A stretch of 8,469 nucleotides of DNA from Candidatus Woesearchaeota archaeon (GTDB lineage Archaea > Nanobdellota > Nanobdellia > Woesearchaeales > UBA525), in contig JAAOYD010000121.1 in the NCBI GenBank assembly GCA_018221165.1, positions 1-8,469 on the forward strand, written 5' to 3'. The notes under the pieces are model-generated. The model ran no database searches. It saw only the letters and a program-made list of their open reading frames with translations, and had not been told where the DNA came from. Shown here in pieces: positions 5,163 to 8,469 of the stretch (within the stretch, counting starts at the first letter, position 1; each line of letters starts with the position of its first letter). The position numbers and the translations under genes were made by a program.

Positions 5163-8100
5163 ACGAGATGCTTTCCTCCAGGAAATGTCAGGCCAAACTA
5201 GTCCCTCTCGCCCTCCTAGCAGCGCTCCTACTCCTTGCCATCATCCCCCTAGCGGCGAGCAACCTCTTCATCGACAATGACCGTTACCTGCTCGGAGAGA
5301 CAGTCACGATAACCGTCGACACCGAAGGGATCGGCCAGCCACAACTCTGGATACATACCAGTGATGGTAACTTCCGCTTCAATGGCGCACTCGACGAGCA
5401 AATGCAGTACACGCCAGCTAATGAAGGGTACTACATGATTACGCTCCGAGACCGGCTCGACCCTAGTTTCACGCTCGAGCAAAACTTCACTGTCACGCTC
5501 AAAACACCAGGGAATGAAGAAGAGAACAGGTCTGGGAACACGACTGGAGAAGCAGGGTCTGCGATGAACGTCTCAGGAAACACTTCTGAGAATGCTTCCG
5601 AAACTGAACACCCGCTCACAGTCACGCTCTCCACCGACAAGACAGCCTATTCCAAGGGTGAAACAGTGTCTATCGAGAGCGACACGATTGCCGAAGAGGA
5701 CTGGCTACTCTATATCAAGACCCCGACAGAGCACTTCCGCTACATGGGTGAGATGGACTTCCCACTCGCTTTCCCGACAGGAGCGGCAGGAGCGTACACG
5801 ATTGAGCTGCGCAACGTTGACGGTTCGCTCCTTGATACGCTTGGCTTCATGGTCAACACTCAGGAAACTCCGCAAGGGGACGCAGAGCCAGTTGTACCTG
5901 AGAATATCACTGGTGAGAACATCACTGCGGAGAACGTCACCGAACAGAACGTCACGGAAACGATTCCTCTTCCACTCCTTGAAGACGAGACTGCCATGAA
6001 CACGACTGAGAACGCGATGACGGAAGACCCTGAAGAGAACGTTTCCGTCGAACAGTCAGGACCGCTCACAATCATGGACAGCGAAGGACGACAGGGATGG
6101 TATGTAATGTGGAAACGAGACCCCTCTTTCTTTGCTGAAGTAAAAGAATTTATCGGACTCGGAGAAGCTGATGAGGTAAAGGTTGGAGAGACGACTGATG
6201 TCGAGATTATTGTGGGGAGTGGGATTATCGGGAGTATGCAGCTCGACCAGCTCCAGATTGAAGACGGACTCAGAATTGGCGTTGACGAGGTGCCTGAAGA
6301 GAATGTCGATGAACTACCAGGACGAGTAAGTAATTCCTTCGCCCTTGACTTCAGCGACGCCAACTTCACTAACGGCACGGTCACCAAGGTTGCTGAAGGG
6401 CAGGAGCTCTGGAAATGTGCCGACTGGAACTTCACGCAACAACGTTGTCTAGGCACTTGGGTGAAACAACAAGAACTCACACCCGGACAAGAATACAGTT
6501 TCGCAGTCTATCCTGGTGATCCTGGCTATGTTGAGATACTCATCACGACCGCTCAGCACCTCGACGAGAACAGAAGCTTCATAGAGGACATCTATACTGA
6601 GGTTGAATCGCGTGACGGCGTCTGGAAGGAGATTCCTGCGAATAATTATGTCCGTGTCACGTTCGAGACGGAATTGCAGTCGTTCAATGACATCACAATC
6701 TACGCAAGGAGTAGCTCAAGCGGACGAGTGGAAGTCTATGAGAAGAATGGCACTGAGAAGTTAGCCGATTTTGGAGTGATAAGCGAAGACAGGAAATATC
6801 GGATACTCTTGACCAATCTGACCGGCAACCAGGACACCTTTGACCTGAGAGTGGTTGGTGGCAGTGTCGAGTTTGATTATATCGTTGATCCTTCAACAAT
6901 TAGTTTCGATGCACTTACTAGTGAAATAAATCCTTCTCCTTTTACAGGTATTGATACGGTGACTTTTTCACACACTACAACCACTGATAGCGATAGAGTC
7001 TTGGTCGTTTTTGTTCAATGGTTAGAAGTAAGTAATGCTTATAGTGTGGATAATGTTTCTTATGGAGGAGTTGGGTTAACTCAGCTAAATACTGAATATG
7101 AGCTTGCCGGTAGTAGATCTGCTGCAATAGAGAGCTGGTATTTGGTTAATCCTCCCTCTGGTGCAAATAATGTGGTTGTAGACTGGGCTGGCTCAACAAG
7201 AAATACCGCCGTCTTTGCGTTAACCTATAAGGGAGTTGATCAAACTACTCCTGTTGCTTCTAATGTAAGTGCTGCCAGCGGAGGAGATAGTGCAACTAGC
7301 ACAGTGAATATTGATACAACGAATGCCGATAGCCTAATTGTGGCAGGCGCGACTCATCATGGAGGAGATACGGATCCTTTCTCACCAGGAAGCACAATAG
7401 TAGAACGTTATGATACTGCTTCTGGAACTGATACAGGTAATCATGCCGGTTTTACTGGGGGTCAAAAAACTGCGTCCGCAGTTGGAACTCACAATATGAA
7501 TTTCACTGCATCAGTATCTGATGGATGGGTAATTGCTGCAGTTGCTTTAAATCCTGGAAACATAGCTCCAACCCAATCACAGCCAATCATCAGCTCAAGT
7601 AGCGGAACCAATTCCAGTAACGAGAATCTGACCTGTTCCAACCAGAGTACCTCTGATGCGGATGGTGACCCTGTGAAGAACATCTATAATTGGTATTTGA
7701 ACTCTAGTTCATTGTTCATCCTTAATACTCCTTTTGAAGGAGGGAGTAATAGTACTTGGACGCGTGATTATTCCGATAATGTCAATCACGGTGCGGTGTC
7801 TGGTGCGACGTGGAACGCCACTGGTGGCTATGATGGTTGGGGTGCGTACGAGTTCGACGGAACGAACGACTATATTCAATTCCAAGGAGACGACCTCTCG
7901 ACGACCAGTTCACCGTTCAGCGTAGAGTTCTGGTTCACCCCGACCACAACAATCAATAGCGGTATTGGAAGCAATATCGCTTTGATTGAAAAACGTGAAG
8001 GTAGCGGCGCGAATGATTGGTATATTAATTTTGAATCAAGCGATGTCGGCCGTATGCGCTGGCGTAGCTATAGCGGTAATGTCCAAACGACACAAGCCAC

Positions 8101-8469
8101 ATGGACTGCAGGAACATGGTATCATATCGTTATGGTCTATGTAAGCAACACGAATGCGACAATCTATGTCGATGGCGTAGTGGACAATAGAAATAGCGAC
8201 TACGATATCGGTTCGCTCGTGCAGAGTGCAGAAGATATTTGGGTCGGGACAAGATATGATGGGAATGATGACTTTGACGGCTCCATCGATGAGTTACGTA
8301 TATGGAATAAATCTCTTTCCACGGAGCAAGTCTTCGCTTTGTATCAGAACAAGACGAACACAATTGTAAGTGAGGAAACAGATATAGATGATGTCTGGAT
8401 GTGCGGTATCACGCCGAACGATGGCGTCGTCGACGGCAATCAGAGTAATTCATCTGCGATGACTATTAT
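5159..8469 (+). CDS. Large secreted multidomain surface glycoprotein with LamG domain (3' partial)
   Basis: Open from ATG 5159 to the window edge (1103 codons, no stop). Residues 1-34 are a Sec signal peptide or anchor: R8, K9 and K13, hydrophobic 14-32, possible cleavage after LAA (31-33). Two tandem beta-sandwich repeats follow, each starting with a DxYxxGETVxI motif (about 38-115 and 158-235; YLLGETVTI and YSKGETVSI). They are joined by Ser/Thr/Asn-rich linkers with NxS/T sequons, including four in a row at 249-266. Residues 410-578 form an archaeal surface module with C420ADWN...C430, Y497VRVTFE, N510DITIYAR and FDYIVDP. Residues 580-799 are a beta-rich module with YGG (635), WYLVNPPSG (660) and KGVDQTTP. 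An Ig-like domain with C826 and C1082 encloses a LamG/concanavalin-like domain at about 860-1062 (YEFDGTNDYI, FSVEFWF, GSIDELRIWNKSLS). LamG domains usually bind glycans or proteins, so a role in adhesion or host contact is inferred. Co-transcribed with the regulator upstream. Confidence 0.93.
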   Translation, partial: MNEMLSSRKCQAKLVPLALLAALLLLAIIPLAASNLFIDNDRYLLGETVTITVDTEGIGQPQLWIHTSDGNFRFNGALDEQMQYTPANEGYYMITLRDRLDPSFTLEQNFTVTLKTPGNEEENRSGNTTGEAGSAMNVSGNTSENASETEHPLTVTLSTDKTAYSKGETVSIESDTIAEEDWLLYIKTPTEHFRYMGEMDFPLAFPTGAAGAYTIELRNVDGSLLDTLGFMVNTQETPQGDAEPVVPENITGENITAENVTEQNVTETIPLPLLEDETAMNTTENAMTEDPEENVSVEQSGPLTIMDSEGRQGWYVMWKRDPSFFAEVKEFIGLGEADEVKVGETTDVEIIVGSGIIGSMQLDQLQIEDGLRIGVDEVPEENVDELPGRVSNSFALDFSDANFTNGTVTKVAEGQELWKCADWNFTQQRCLGTWVKQQELTPGQEYSFAVYPGDPGYVEILITTAQHLDENRSFIEDIYTEVESRDGVWKEIPANNYVRVTFETELQSFNDITIYARSSSSGRVEVYEKNGTEKLADFGVISEDRKYRILLTNLTGNQDTFDLRVVGGSVEFDYIVDPSTISFDALTSEINPSPFTGIDTVTFSHTTTTDSDRVLVVFVQWLEVSNAYSVDNVSYGGVGLTQLNTEYELAGSRSAAIESWYLVNPPSGANNVVVDWAGSTRNTAVFALTYKGVDQTTPVASNVSAASGGDSATSTVNIDTTNADSLIVAGATHHGGDTDPFSPGSTIVERYDTASGTDTGNHAGFTGGQKTASAVGTHNMNFTASVSDGWVIAAVALNPGNIAPTQSQPIISSSSGTNSSNENLTCSNQSTSDADGDPVKNIYNWYLNSSSLFILNTPFEGGSNSTWTRDYSDNVNHGAVSGATWNATGGYDGWGAYEFDGTNDYIQFQGDDLSTTSSPFSVEFWFTPTTTINSGIGSNIALIEKREGSGANDWYINFESSDVGRMRWRSYSGNVQTTQATWTAGTWYHIVMVYVSNTNATIYVDGVVDNRNSDYDIGSLVQSAEDIWVGTRYDGNDDFDGSIDELRIWNKSLSTEQVFALYQNKTNTIVSEETDIDDVWMCGITPNDGVVDGNQSNSSAMTI
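5900..5956 (+). repeat. Tandem N-glycosylation sequon array
   Basis: Imperfect 15-nt units built on GAGAAYRTCACT encode ENIT, ENIT, ENVT and QNVT in succession (residues 248-266). Four N-x-T sequons lie five residues apart. It marks a heavily glycosylated, flexible stalk between the tandem beta domains and the cysteine-bearing module. Confidence 0.7.
6890..7560 (+). other. AT-rich segment inside the surface-protein gene
   Basis: Two 60-base samples inside (6901-6960 and 7021-7080) are each 35% GC by hand count, and a third (7141-7200) is 47%. Flanking samples at 5761-5820 and 7801-7860 are 62%. Codon choice changes with it: GTT, TCT, AAT, TAT and GAT replace the GTC, CTC, ACG and GAC common on both sides. 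The limits match the beta-rich module (residues 580-799) closely. This suggests that one domain was swapped in from a lower-GC source. Confidence 0.65.

Noticed and set aside
5592..5999. 135-codon + strand frame rich in Arg and Ser
   Set aside because: It overlaps the surface-protein gene in another frame. Its Arg/Ser/Thr-rich composition is typical of a shifted reading of the sequence, with no independent start site or domain.
5860..6480. 206-codon open frame on the - strand
   Set aside because: Antisense to the surface-protein gene. Its Ser/Thr/Pro-rich low-complexity product is a by-product of the Asn/Glu/Thr codons on the other strand.

Overview
The window reads as archaeal DNA, most likely from a DPANN-type archaeon (Woesearchaeota/Pacearchaeota-like). 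This is an inference from four things. The adenosylhomocysteinase is the short archaeal/thermophile type. Starts are preceded by GGTGG/GGGGGTGA Shine-Dalgarno sites, and TATA-box-like promoters and T-tract terminators take the place of sigma promoters and hairpins. The large surface protein also carries modules (the YVRVTFE...NDITIYAR module and a LamG-containing NENLTC...TPNDG module) that I associate with DPANN secretome proteins. All six genes lie on the + strand. I saw no RNA gene, insertion sequence or CRISPR array.

Layout: (a) 2-3047 is a three-gene cytosolic-looking cluster. It holds the C-terminal part of a Pro/Glu-rich protein ending in a small alpha-helical domain (2-775), a 266-aa protein starting with a paralogous copy of that domain (832-1632), and a 471-aa coiled-coil protein with an acidic disordered tail (1632-3047). 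The last two overlap by one base (TAATG) next to a run of eight G. (b) 3048-3112 is a short intergenic stretch with a T-tract terminator and a probable TATA box. (c) 3113-4384 is ahcY, the one confidently named enzyme (SAM-cycle recycling). (d) 4385-4538 is an AT-rich intergenic region with a terminator, a 14-bp palindrome, a TATA box and a perfect 8+8 inverted repeat at the predicted transcription start. (e) 4539-5162 is a winged-helix regulator whose second domain looks like a degenerate nucleotidyltransferase fold. Its stop overlaps (ATGA) the start of (f), a multidomain secreted glycoprotein of more than 1100 residues running off the window (5159-8469).

How the genes may work together: (a) looks like a scaffold or adaptor cluster of unknown function, with helical domains, coiled coils and long charged linkers. 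ahcY appears to be its own transcription unit. The regulator and the surface protein are translationally coupled, and the inverted repeat sits where a repressor would block initiation, so the simplest model is an autoregulated surface-glycoprotein operon. Within the surface protein, an AT-rich segment (about 6890-7560) coincides with one beta-rich domain and contrasts with the GC-rich flanks, suggesting recent domain acquisition. Further downstream a LamG domain is inserted inside a disulfide-bracketed Ig-like domain.
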